NCBI GenBank assembly: GCA_035319185.1
Contig: DATHDF010000091.1
Location: forward strand, 1-17,398
DNA from: Fen-1308 sp035319185
GTDB taxonomy: Bacteria > Nitrospirota > Thermodesulfovibrionia > Thermodesulfovibrionales > Dissulfurispiraceae
Length of the DNA: 17,398 nucleotides
Direction: 5' to 3'
Part shown: one piece after another, positions 1 through 6,767 of the stretch
How positions within the stretch are numbered: position 1 is the stretch's first letter
Layout: each line of letters opens with the position of its first letter
Notes under the pieces: generated by a model
Told to the model about the DNA's origin: nothing
Databases searched by the model: none
Seen by the model: the letters and a program-made list of their open reading frames with translations, nothing else
Position numbers and translations under genes: made by a program

Positions 1-234
1 ATAACCATTAATGTAACGAGGCCTGAGATACGCGCCATGGCTTTTGCGGTTAATATATTCTTCATACATGCGCTTGGAGACGCCATATCGCCGGTCATCA
101 TCGGAAGGTTTTCGGACCTAATGGGTATCAGGACGGCGCTAATGATCACACCCTGCGCAATTCTGGCCGCCGCTCTTTTGGCAATATTTTGCACCAGATT
201 CATCGTTCGCGATGTCGCTGCAGCAGAGGCATAA
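1..234 (+). CDS. MFS transporter, C-terminal fragment (gene starts before the window)
   Basis: The reading frame is open from base 1 and ends at a TAA at 232-234, giving the last 77 residues of a membrane protein. The segment reads as a charged cytoplasmic loop (RPEIRAMAF), a hydrophobic helix containing HALGDAISP, the MFS-type loop GRFSDLMGIRTAL, and a last helix rich in Ala, Leu and Ile before a short charged tail. The order 'helix with GD..SP, then G.FSD' is typical of the last two membrane helices of major facilitator superfamily transporters, and the HALGDAISP stretch resembles Spinster-like members. The substrate cannot be told from this fragment. The gene converges on the VOC gene downstream. 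The ATG at 37 is internal, not a start. Confidence 0.75.
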   Translation: MTINVTRPEIRAMAFAVNIFFIHALGDAISPVIIGRFSDLMGIRTALMITPCAILAAALLAIFCTRFIVRDVAAAEA

Positions 235-235
235 T

Positions 236-285
236 GAACGGTCTGCGTCGGAGGTTATTTCCTGGGCCGTCATCGTCAGCCGTTC
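236..285. repeat. Imperfect inverted repeat between convergent genes
   Basis: GAACGG-T-CTG (236-245) can pair with CAG-CCGTTC (277-285), leaving one bulged T and a loop of about 31 nt. It sits in the short gap between the MFS gene and the convergent VOC gene, where a terminator would be expected, but the loop is long and there is no T-tract. The function is therefore uncertain. Confidence 0.3.
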
Positions 286-297
286 CCTGCAATAGTT

Positions 298-867
298 CTA
301 TTTAAAGTATTTTTTCATTTCCCCCGGATATATCCTGCGCAGCCCGCGAGGCGTTGCCTCTTTGGGTTGTGCCCATTTGCGAGGCTGCGGCTCCGAGCCC
401 ATCTTTGTAATTTCAGACGGCATGGAGTCGGCCATAACAGGGGTATCTCTGATGTCGAGTCCCGGTACATTGCAGCAGAATTCAAGGGATATACCATTGG
501 GGTCGAAGGTGAAAATAGAGTGGATGAAGCCGTTGTCGATCACCTCTGACACCCATATGTCATTTGCTTCCAGCTTCTCTTTGACAGCCCACAATGCTTC
601 ATCATCCTTGACGCCTATTGCCAGGTGATCGAATGCAAGAGGCCCTGCAGAAATCCTCCCTGCATCCTTTTCCTCAATAGGTTTTACATCAGGCCATTCG
701 AAGAATGCTACAAGGTCGGTTGCCGATATCTCAAAGAAATATTGACGGTAACCGGGCCTGCCGAGCGCTGCCACCAATCTCATGCCGAGCAGGTCACGCC
801 AGAAACTGACGGTTGTGTCAATGTTTCCTGTCGCAAGCGCGAGGTGATTGATACCGGTATATTCCAT
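298..867 (-). CDS. VOC (glyoxalase/bleomycin-resistance fold) family protein
   Basis: This encodes a 189-aa protein of the vicinal oxygen chelate superfamily. Two beta-alpha-beta-beta-beta modules are visible. The first starts GINHLALATGN (His8) and ends near LVAFFEW (Glu57). The second starts FDHLAIGV (His81) and ends near DPNGISLEF (Glu129). His/Glu/His/Glu in these positions matches the metal ligands of glyoxalase-I-like enzymes, with DPNG as the usual turn before the last ligand. About 50 polar residues follow the fold. I chose the ATG at 867 because AAGGAGG lies 6 bases upstream and the domain begins right after it; a start at 909 would add residues with no SD and overlap the upstream gene. 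It lies 28 bp after the Mur ligase gene on the same strand, so the two are probably co-transcribed. The substrate is unknown: lactoylglutathione, a dioxygenase substrate or an epimerase role are all possible. Confidence 0.8.
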   Translation of the reverse strand: MEYTGINHLALATGNIDTTVSFWRDLLGMRLVAALGRPGYRQYFFEISATDLVAFFEWPDVKPIEEKDAGRISAGPLAFDHLAIGVKDDEALWAVKEKLEANDIWVSEVIDNGFIHSIFTFDPNGISLEFCCNVPGLDIRDTPVMADSMPSEITKMGSEPQPRKWAQPKEATPRGLRRIYPGEMKKYFK

Positions 868-895
868 TGTGATCCTCCTTGCGAAGCGCGGTACG

Positions 896-2266
896 CTACT
901 CCAGTCCAAGCAGCAGCGCTATGGACCTGGCAAACGCAGACAGTGTTTCATCCCGGGCGCCCATAACTATGTAACTGTCCCACATTTCGAGACTCCTGAT
1001 GACCTCATTCCTGTCTTTGACGGCATCTGCCGACCTGCCGTTTTTCTTTATGCCGCGTGCCAGGTCATGGCTCGATATGTCTTTACTCGCTGTGCCGCCG
1101 GCATAGTATATAGGAAGCAAAATCAGATGATCGCTGCTCCTCAAACCCTGAGAAAACGCTTCTATATAACCATTCTTCATCAGCTTTGTCGGGCCGAATC
1201 CGTGCGGCTGAAAGATGTAGCACAGTTTCTCCCGCAATGGCCGCACGGCTGACATCAGTGCAGTGATCTTATGAGGGTTGTGAGCGTAATCGTCGATGAC
1301 CAGATGCGTGCCGTTATCAAGGTGAACGTCGAAGCGCCGCTCAATGCCTGCAAAATCGGGCAGCACGGCTGCGATATCCTTATGTTTAAGGCCGATTTCA
1401 GACAGCAGCGCTATGCACGCCAGCGCATTGCTCAGGTTGTATTCTCCCGGGAGCGACAGCATGAACCTCTGTCCCGACAGTGAAAACTCGGTTGAAAAAT
1501 GGCCGTATGTAATAGTCGTAGCCCGATACTTTGCAGCGCTCGAAATCCCGAATGTGGCTGCATCTTTTGCTCGCGGAGAAGCTAAGGCAGTCAGGTTGCG
1601 ATCATCCGCGTTGATGATGACCTTGCCCCTTGTATTGTCCAGGAGGGCATCGAACATGGCTGCCGTCCTGTCAATCGCATGATGGTCTAGGTCGAGGTTC
1701 AGCACGACAGAGTGTTCCGGGGCATAATTAACTATCGTGCCATCCGACTCGCACGCCTCTATTACGAGCAATTCGGAACGTCCTGCTATCGAATTGCCCG
1801 GATTTGAAGCTGTTCTGAACTGCTTTACCCTGCCGCCGCCTATGAAATTCGGCTCCATCCCGAGCCGCGACATCAGATAGGCCAGCATCCCTGAGACGGT
1901 CGATTTTCCGCTGGTACCCGCAATGGCTATGGTCTTGTACTCGGCGACCAGTTGCGCAAGAAATTCAGGTCTTGTCATGACCGGGATGTTCATCAGCCGC
2001 GTCCCTGCATATTCGGGACTGTCAGGCTCGACCGCAGTGCTGAAGACGGCAAGATCAAGGAGGCCACTTATCCCGCTGCCGTCCTGAGGCAGTATTGCGA
2101 TGCCTTTATTCTTGAGCGTCAAGAGGGAAGGATGATTTGGATTGCTGTCGAATGCGCGGTCTGAGCCTGACACGTTATGCCCTTTGTCAGCCATAAACGC
2201 GGCAATTGCCGATACGCCGCTTCCTCCGATTCCGGAAAAAAATATGTTAAGCCTTTCTTTGCCCAT
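896..2266 (-). CDS. MurC/Mpl-like Mur ligase family protein
   Basis: This 456-aa protein has the three Mur-ligase domains. An N-terminal Rossmann-like domain carries the UDP-binding FSGIGGSGVSAIA motif (about residues 10-22) typical of MurC and Mpl. A central ATPase domain has the P-loop GTSGKST at 117-123 and a downstream LDLDHHAID segment. A C-terminal domain contains DDYAHNPHK and FQPHGFGPTK. Family knowledge predicts ATP-dependent ligation of an amino acid or peptide to a UDP-MurNAc-type substrate in the cytoplasm. It differs from standard MurC, whose P-loop is usually GTHGKT and whose C-terminal motif is QPHRY-type, and from Mpl. Orthodox MurC is therefore not assured, and no other cell-wall gene is nearby. 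The ATG at 2264-2266 has no SD; a TAGAAT hexamer (2272-2277, minus strand) ends 5 nt upstream. The VOC gene follows 28 bp downstream. Confidence 0.8.
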   Translation of the reverse strand: MGKERLNIFFSGIGGSGVSAIAAFMADKGHNVSGSDRAFDSNPNHPSLLTLKNKGIAILPQDGSGISGLLDLAVFSTAVEPDSPEYAGTRLMNIPVMTRPEFLAQLVAEYKTIAIAGTSGKSTVSGMLAYLMSRLGMEPNFIGGGRVKQFRTASNPGNSIAGRSELLVIEACESDGTIVNYAPEHSVVLNLDLDHHAIDRTAAMFDALLDNTRGKVIINADDRNLTALASPRAKDAATFGISSAAKYRATTITYGHFSTEFSLSGQRFMLSLPGEYNLSNALACIALLSEIGLKHKDIAAVLPDFAGIERRFDVHLDNGTHLVIDDYAHNPHKITALMSAVRPLREKLCYIFQPHGFGPTKLMKNGYIEAFSQGLRSSDHLILLPIYYAGGTASKDISSHDLARGIKKNGRSADAVKDRNEVIRSLEMWDSYIVMGARDETLSAFARSIALLLGLE

Positions 2267-2301
2267 TGCATATTCTAACTCGTCGAACAGATAAAAATTA
2301 A

Positions 2302-2390
2302 TAATATTGTTCGAGCCTACACGTTGGAATGCGTAATATTGTTCGCGGGTGCACCGTAATATAATATAATAGTGATTGAAAATATTGTCG
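2302..2390. promoter_or_regulatory. Repeated AATATTGT elements in a divergent promoter region
   Basis: TAATATTGTTCG occurs twice in the same orientation, at 2302-2313 and 2334-2345, 32 bp apart (about three helical turns). A third, shorter version, AATATTGTCG, lies at 2381-2390 just before the SD of the exported-protein gene. All three are in the spacer between the divergent Mur ligase and exported-protein genes. They overlap or flank the likely -10 boxes, so they are candidate operator sites. The regulator is unknown. Confidence 0.45.
2339..2370 (+). promoter_or_regulatory. Probable promoter of the exported-protein gene
   Basis: Two overlapping perfect TATAAT hexamers lie at 2360-2365 and 2365-2370. 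The only -35-like sequence is a poor TTGTTC (2339-2344), 15 or 20 bp away and inside the second TAATATTGTTCG repeat. Transcription from here would start near 2372-2377, which agrees with translation from the ATG at 2403 rather than a TTG at 2376. Confidence 0.4.
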
Positions 2391-2402
2391 GGGAGGTACG
2401 GG

Positions 2403-3320
2403 ATGAAGAAGCTTTACGGTAAGAGGTTGCTGTCTATTATTATGCTGATTCTTGCGCTATTGCTGCCGACGGCCATGCTGGCGGCGGAAGTCGATAATGT
2501 CGCATTCAGCAAGGCGGCATCTTCTGCGATGAAGGATCGGTTCGGCGTGTGCGAAGAATTTCTAGATGTCAAATGGCTGAACAGATCTGCATATACCGGC
2601 ATCCTGAAGGCGGACGTTTATAGGAATGCATCCAAGGAATCGAGATATCTCATTGTCAGGCTGGAAAGACCGGGATCCAGGGCATTCGTTTCGAGAGGCA
2701 GCGGAGTTTTCTATGAGATAGACGAAAAGCAGTACCTGAGCCGCGACTTTGCGCAATTACTGGCGTCCGCACATTATTCGTTTAACCATGAAAAGGTTTT
2801 CCTGACGGCCAGGAAGGGGAAAAAATCCGAACGGTTTCCGCAGGAACCGCTACCTTTTGAGGCTTTCGAGCAGCATGAGAGCGATTTCCCCAACAGGTCT
2901 TTTTCCGGGTTTGCCAGGACCGTCTGCATAGCATATCCGGACGGTAAGGGCGCTTTTGTTGTGGAAGCCAGAAAGCCTTTTATGAAGCCGGCTATAGATG
3001 AAACGACTAAGCAGGCTTATGAAACAGTCGGCAAGACGACAAAGGAGCAGTGCGAAAAAAAGATGGGCGCCGGCAACGATTGCAATCCCGTCAATCTGAA
3101 GGACAGCTATGCGCTTGACGTAAACGGAGACGGAAAGGATGACTACATCGTCATGCTCGGCAGCGGAAAAACCGTCAAGGCGCATGCAGGCAGATATCTG
3201 CTGTTGTCCGGAAAGGATGGCTATGTAGCCACGGATGTTTCGGGCTGCCTTGGAGTCGGCAGGTTCTTTTATGGATTGGCTGACGGCAGGTCGTTCCGTC
3301 TGGGCAGGTGCGGTCGATAA
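2403..3320 (+). CDS. Exported protein of unknown function with EF-hand-like loop
   Basis: I do not recognise a named family for this 305-aa protein. Residues 1-28 form a clear Sec signal peptide: basic MKKLYGKR, a long Leu/Ile/Met core, and a likely cleavage at ALA/AE-type residues near 27-28. There is no lipobox Cys. The mature part is soluble-looking and charged. DVNGDGKDDYIV begins at residue 239; its D-x-N-x-D-x-K-D-D spacing matches the calcium-binding loop of EF-hand/dockerin/FG-GAP-like repeats. Cys are few and could form disulfides (the CEKK and GNDC region, then GCLG and GRCG at the end). The ATG at 2403 was chosen because GGAGG lies 6 bases before it and the signal peptide starts there. 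The gene is flanked by a divergent ligase gene and a downstream HDOD gene about 200 bp away, so it is probably monocistronic. A periplasmic or secreted location is inferred. Confidence 0.75.
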   Translation: MKKLYGKRLLSIIMLILALLLPTAMLAAEVDNVAFSKAASSAMKDRFGVCEEFLDVKWLNRSAYTGILKADVYRNASKESRYLIVRLERPGSRAFVSRGSGVFYEIDEKQYLSRDFAQLLASAHYSFNHEKVFLTARKGKKSERFPQEPLPFEAFEQHESDFPNRSFSGFARTVCIAYPDGKGAFVVEARKPFMKPAIDETTKQAYETVGKTTKEQCEKKMGAGNDCNPVNLKDSYALDVNGDGKDDYIVMLGSGKTVKAHAGRYLLLSGKDGYVATDVSGCLGVGRFFYGLADGRSFRLGRCGR

Positions 3321-3453
3321 TATCTGGAAAACAGGTCCGAATCGAGCCCTGAGGAAGGCCGGCATCGTGGGCTATTTCGGTGGTGTTTATGCAGAGGTTA
3401 CGCGTGTAAAACTGGTTTCTGCATAACGGAAAGAAGCGTTTGGCATTCATGAA

Positions 3454-3467
3454 AAATATGCATATTT
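3454..3467. promoter_or_regulatory. 14-bp perfect palindrome upstream of the HDOD gene
   Basis: AAATATGCATATTT is a perfect palindrome in the AT-rich leader of the HDOD gene. A TTGGCA hexamer (3440-3445), one mismatch from a sigma-70 -35 box, lies just upstream. Good -10 candidates at the right spacing are lacking (TATTTA at 3463-3468 is the one at 17 bp). It may be an operator overlapping a promoter, or a chance AT-rich symmetry. Confidence 0.3.
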
Positions 3468-3527
3468 ATGTTATATTAAAATCGTTTTTTTAAGCTTGGC
3501 GGCGGAGAAAAAGGAAGGCAGGATGAT

Positions 3528-4388
3528 ATGAACCAGAGCACTGAAAATACGCCCACGATAAAGGAAAAGATTCTTCAGCTGTCCAATCTGCCGAGTCTGG
3601 CGGTAGTCAAGTACCAGCTGATAAGGGCGCTGAACAAGGAAAATGCCTCGATTGATGACATCTCGGAGATCATACGCCATGATCAGGCGCTTGCGTCCCG
3701 CGTGATCGCCGTAGCCAATTCCGCTTTTCTCGGATATCCCGGACGGATAAACGCCATCGAGCAGGCAATAATGCTTTTGGGCTTTGATCTTGTGAGGAGT
3801 ATATCCCTTGCCGCATCGATCTTTAATGTATTTGCAAACCAGTACGGCAGCTTCAAGCAGATGTGGGCGCATTCATACGTGGTTGCAAATGTCGCAGCCA
3901 GTCTCTGCAACAGGGTTTCAGGCAAGGACAGAAGCACCTGCTTTCTGGCCGGATTGCTCCATGACATCGGAAGGCTTGTGCTGTTCAAGGTCATCTCCGA
4001 TACCATTATGGATACCGAAGTGCATGACCTGTTGACTAAAAAAGGGCAGTCGCTTATTAAGGCCGAATCTGAGCTGTTTCAGTGCAGCCATACGCAGGCG
4101 GCTGAATGGTTTCTTGACAATCTTTGCTTCCCTGAGGAGATTCTTGTCCCTATCACTACCCATCACTTTGTATTGAATGAAGGCGTGCACAAGAAATCAG
4201 CTGACGTTATATTTCTCTCCGAAGGCTTGTCCGATCTGATCTATCCGCAGGTCGTGCATGACGGGCAGTGGTCTGAGGAACATCAGAAGATGTTTGAAGA
4301 ATATGGACTGTCTGACAAGGACGTTGCTGATCTCAAGGCGATAGTGGAGAAAGAAGAGCAGGCTATAACCAGGTTCTTTGATCTGTAG
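3528..4388 (+). CDS. HDOD domain signalling/regulatory protein
   Basis: This 286-aa protein consists mainly of an HDOD domain (about residues 12-215), a non-hydrolysing relative of HD phosphohydrolases used in bacterial signalling. Visible landmarks are QLSNLPSLAVVKYQLI at the start, the core IIRHDQALASRVIAVANSAF, the LLGFDLVRSISLA helix, and an HD-like LAGLLHDIGRLVLF near the middle. The 70 C-terminal residues are helical and charged, with no second enzymatic domain. HDOD proteins are linked to cell-cycle, chemotaxis, stress or c-di-GMP-related control, but the partner here is unknown. The ATG at 3528 is preceded by an AAGGAAGGCAGGA purine tract that serves as SD. The stop at 4386-4388 lies 2 bp from the stop of the convergent yedF-like gene, with no obvious terminator between them. 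Confidence 0.85.
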   Translation: MNQSTENTPTIKEKILQLSNLPSLAVVKYQLIRALNKENASIDDISEIIRHDQALASRVIAVANSAFLGYPGRINAIEQAIMLLGFDLVRSISLAASIFNVFANQYGSFKQMWAHSYVVANVAASLCNRVSGKDRSTCFLAGLLHDIGRLVLFKVISDTIMDTEVHDLLTKKGQSLIKAESELFQCSHTQAAEWFLDNLCFPEEILVPITTHHFVLNEGVHKKSADVIFLSEGLSDLIYPQVVHDGQWSEEHQKMFEEYGLSDKDVADLKAIVEKEEQAITRFFDL

Positions 4389-4390
4389 AC

Positions 4391-4996
4391 TCAGCCGATC
4401 CAGACCGTCTTTTTGAAGTCCCGCATTCCTTCCACGATATGGCTTGTGGTTCCGCGGTAACCAGTCTTCAGGCTCGACTCCAGATTGAAATACTTAAGGC
4501 AGGTGCCGCAGGTGAATATCTCGACTCCAAGCGATTCGATTTCTTTAATAATGGCCACGAACTCTTCATCCGTTGTAGTTAGCCTGATCCCTGTATTCAG
4601 AAAGAATATTGTATGGGGCAACTCCTTCGTGACCTTCAGGGTCTCGAAATAGCCTTTCATCAGTATCCTGCCGAGCATTTCGTCCTTGCCCATGGTGTCG
4701 GTGGCTATAATCAGGAGGATGTCCTTTCCGCTGTCTTCGGGCAGGACCTCGGCCGCTGCCGGGATATCGCAGATATAGCCTTTGACTATTTTAACAAGCC
4801 AATACTTGTCTTTAATTTGGGATTCAGAATGGAAACCGTTTTTCGACGCGAACCTTTTCAGGTTGCTCACCGACGCTTCATTGTCGACAAGGACTTCGAT
4901 CGTCCCTTCCTGCATCTTAATGAGGGCTTCCTCGGCCATTATGACCGGTTTCGGACACCCTATGCCTCTGGCATCGATCAGGGTTGCAGCATTCAT
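4391..4996 (-). CDS. yedF: YedF-like protein: TusA domain fused to DsrE-like domain
   Basis: The 201-aa protein has an N-terminal TusA/SirA-like domain (about 1-75) with the hallmark DARGIGCPKPVI, where Cys14 in the CPKP box is the residue that carries sulfur or selenium as a persulfide or perselenide in this family. A DsrE-like domain follows (about 90-201), with the conserved ending TCGTCLKYF (Cys163, Cys166). This architecture matches the family called sulfurtransferase-like selenium metabolism protein YedF, which is often found near selD. No selenium gene is seen in this window, so a selenium role is inferred from family only. The gene follows the S1-domain gene by 79 bp on the same strand, and its stop nearly touches that of the HDOD gene. 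The SD is weak (ACTGG), and a 7-bp inverted repeat flanks the start codon. Confidence 0.8.
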   Translation of the reverse strand: MNAATLIDARGIGCPKPVIMAEEALIKMQEGTIEVLVDNEASVSNLKRFASKNGFHSESQIKDKYWLVKIVKGYICDIPAAAEVLPEDSGKDILLIIATDTMGKDEMLGRILMKGYFETLKVTKELPHTIFFLNTGIRLTTTDEEFVAIIKEIESLGVEIFTCGTCLKYFNLESSLKTGYRGTTSHIVEGMRDFKKTVWIG

Positions 4997-5017
4997 CCAG
5001 TTAATTTACCGCAACCC
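4981..5017 (-). promoter_or_regulatory. Inverted repeat enclosing the yedF start codon
   Basis: GGGTTGC (4981-4987) and GCAACCC (5011-5017) are perfect complements 23 nt apart. The yedF start codon (4994-4996) and its weak SD region lie in the loop. In the mRNA this could form a hairpin presenting or hiding the start site. A chance occurrence is possible at this length. Confidence 0.3.
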
Positions 5018-5075
5018 GAGTTTAATAGCCATTAGATTTTTTCGATGATTCGAGTCAATCCTATAGATAAAGCCT

Positions 5076-6566
5076 TTATTTCTGTAATTCCTTTTCCTCA
5101 AGGCGGGCCTTCAACAGTTCGCCGAACGTGCTGAGTCCGCTCTCGGATTTCGACCCCCGGGCCGCCGATTCACGATAGCTCTTGAGATCATCCTCTTCTT
5201 CTTTCTGGATGACTCCTTTTCTGCTCAGGGTTACCTTTGCATTGTCGGAGTCTACGTCCAGCACAAGCACTTGCATTGCGCTTCCAGGCAGGAACGTCTT
5301 GGCATGGTCGGTCCCCCTTGGGGTTCCCATCTCAGAATTCGGGACCAGGCCCGTTACGCCATCTCCGATCTTGACGAAAACCCCGAACGGCATCACTTTC
5401 TCTATAAAACCGTCTATCACTTCTCCGGCAATCGGATATGTTACTTTTTTTGGTTCGGCCTTCGGCTGGACGGACAATGATATCTTCTTCGCCTTGCCAT
5501 CGACAGCGAGCACGTAGGCCTCGATTTCCTGGCCGGTAGAGACGACCTCTTTGGGGTGGTTGATGCGCTTGCTGCTGCCGAGATTGGAAAGGTGTATCAG
5601 TGCGTCTATCCCCGACTCCAGATTGACAAAGGCCCCGAACGGCGTCAGGCGAACGATGGTGCCGCTGACTTTGGATCCCACCTCATAGCGCCCTTCGACG
5701 CCCTCCCAGGGATCAGGAAGCAAGGCCTTGATGCTCAGTGTCAGACGGTTCTTTTCCCAGTCGATTGCGATCAGGCGCACCGTAACCTCCTGGCCGACAG
5801 ACAGAGTATCGGAAGGCTTGTTTATCTTCGCCCATGATAGTTCGCTGGTGGGTATAAGCCCCTCGATCCCGCCTATATCGACAAATGCGCCGAAATTCTG
5901 CAGAGAGCTGACCCTGCCGGAGATGTCCTGCCCTAATTGCAGGGACTCTTTCAGGCGTGCCGCAGCTGCAGCCTTTTCCTCCTGGAGCAGGAGCCGCCGC
6001 GAAAGGACGATCGTGCGGCCGCCCTCTTTGAATTCGATGATCTTGAAGGGGAAGGCGCGCCCGACATAAAGACCGCCTTCCCGGCCTCCCTTGAGGTCTA
6101 TCTGCGAGAACGGACAGAAACATTTGACGCCATCAACCGCGACTTCGAAGCCGCCTTTAATCTCTCTTTTTACGTCTCCGGTCACTGCTGCCCCGGATTC
6201 AAAGGCGCCGCGGATCTGCGCCAGCTTCACCGTTGAGTGGCCGCGGACTAATGTCGTCATCTTTATTCCGCCGTCCACCACTGCGACAAAATGGGCTTCA
6301 ACCATATCCCCTTCCTTGATCGACACCGAACCGTCCTCATTCCGGAACTCGGCCATATCAATGATGCCGTCGCTTTTGCCTCCCAGATCTATATAGACAG
6401 TTTCGCCGGATATGCCGACTACCCTGGCCTTCACCTTCTCTCCCGGCGCAAGTCTCGACCTGCGCGAAGAGCTTTTCTCCAGAAGTTCAGCGAAGCTTTC
6501 CTGCCCCGCCGCATCATTGTCATGGGTGGCTTCTGCCCCGACCCCGATCACCTCATTGCTATCCAT
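5076..6566 (-). CDS. S1 RNA-binding domain protein (five S1 repeats, ribosomal protein S1-like)
   Basis: The 496-aa protein is built from five S1 (OB-fold) RNA-binding repeats at about residues 40-106, 121-193, 209-282, 294-366 and 377-452. The third and fourth are the most canonical (VSSLQNFGAFVDIGGIEGLI and IVRLTPFGAFVNLESGIDALIH), and the fifth has VMPFGVFVKIGDGVTGLVP. A polar acidic leader of about 35 residues precedes them and a charged tail follows. Such proteins bind single-stranded RNA. By family this is either the bS1 ribosomal protein, which helps mRNA docking on the 30S subunit, or an S1-like paralog; E. coli bS1 has six repeats. The ATG at 6566 is preferred to the one at 6581 because AGAGG lies 7 bases upstream, whereas the upstream ATG has no SD. 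A weak promoter may lie near 6630-6657 on the minus strand (TTTACA as -35, TTTAAG as -10). Confidence 0.85.
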   Translation of the reverse strand: MDSNEVIGVGAEATHDNDAAGQESFAELLEKSSSRRSRLAPGEKVKARVVGISGETVYIDLGGKSDGIIDMAEFRNEDGSVSIKEGDMVEAHFVAVVDGGIKMTTLVRGHSTVKLAQIRGAFESGAAVTGDVKREIKGGFEVAVDGVKCFCPFSQIDLKGGREGGLYVGRAFPFKIIEFKEGGRTIVLSRRLLLQEEKAAAAARLKESLQLGQDISGRVSSLQNFGAFVDIGGIEGLIPTSELSWAKINKPSDTLSVGQEVTVRLIAIDWEKNRLTLSIKALLPDPWEGVEGRYEVGSKVSGTIVRLTPFGAFVNLESGIDALIHLSNLGSSKRINHPKEVVSTGQEIEAYVLAVDGKAKKISLSVQPKAEPKKVTYPIAGEVIDGFIEKVMPFGVFVKIGDGVTGLVPNSEMGTPRGTDHAKTFLPGSAMQVLVLDVDSDNAKVTLSRKGVIQKEEEDDLKSYRESAARGSKSESGLSTFGELLKARLEEKELQK

Positions 6567-6767
6567 CGCCTGACCTCTCATTTATTTTCGACACAATCCC
6601 AGTAGTGCCCATTCTTTTGAATTGATCGCCTTAAAAAGGGGAATTTACCAGTGTAAAGGATTTGAACTATCGGAGTCAAATGAGATCGTTCTGCCGGATG
6701 CGGTTTGCATTGATACGGCCACTGTCGTATTATTTCGGCAAACAGTGTGAAATTTTCAAAGAGGATT

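Noticed and set aside
2850..3365. Minus-strand open frame across the exported-protein gene
   Set aside because: It has no SD or domain. The plus-strand frame has a signal peptide, SD and promoter, and explains the region.
6720..6747. Inverted repeat CACTGT/ACAGTG downstream of the oxidoreductase gene as a terminator
   Set aside because: The loop is 16 nt, the stem is 6 bp of mixed composition and there is no T-tract. I see no convincing terminator or gene in the 6582-6767 spacer.
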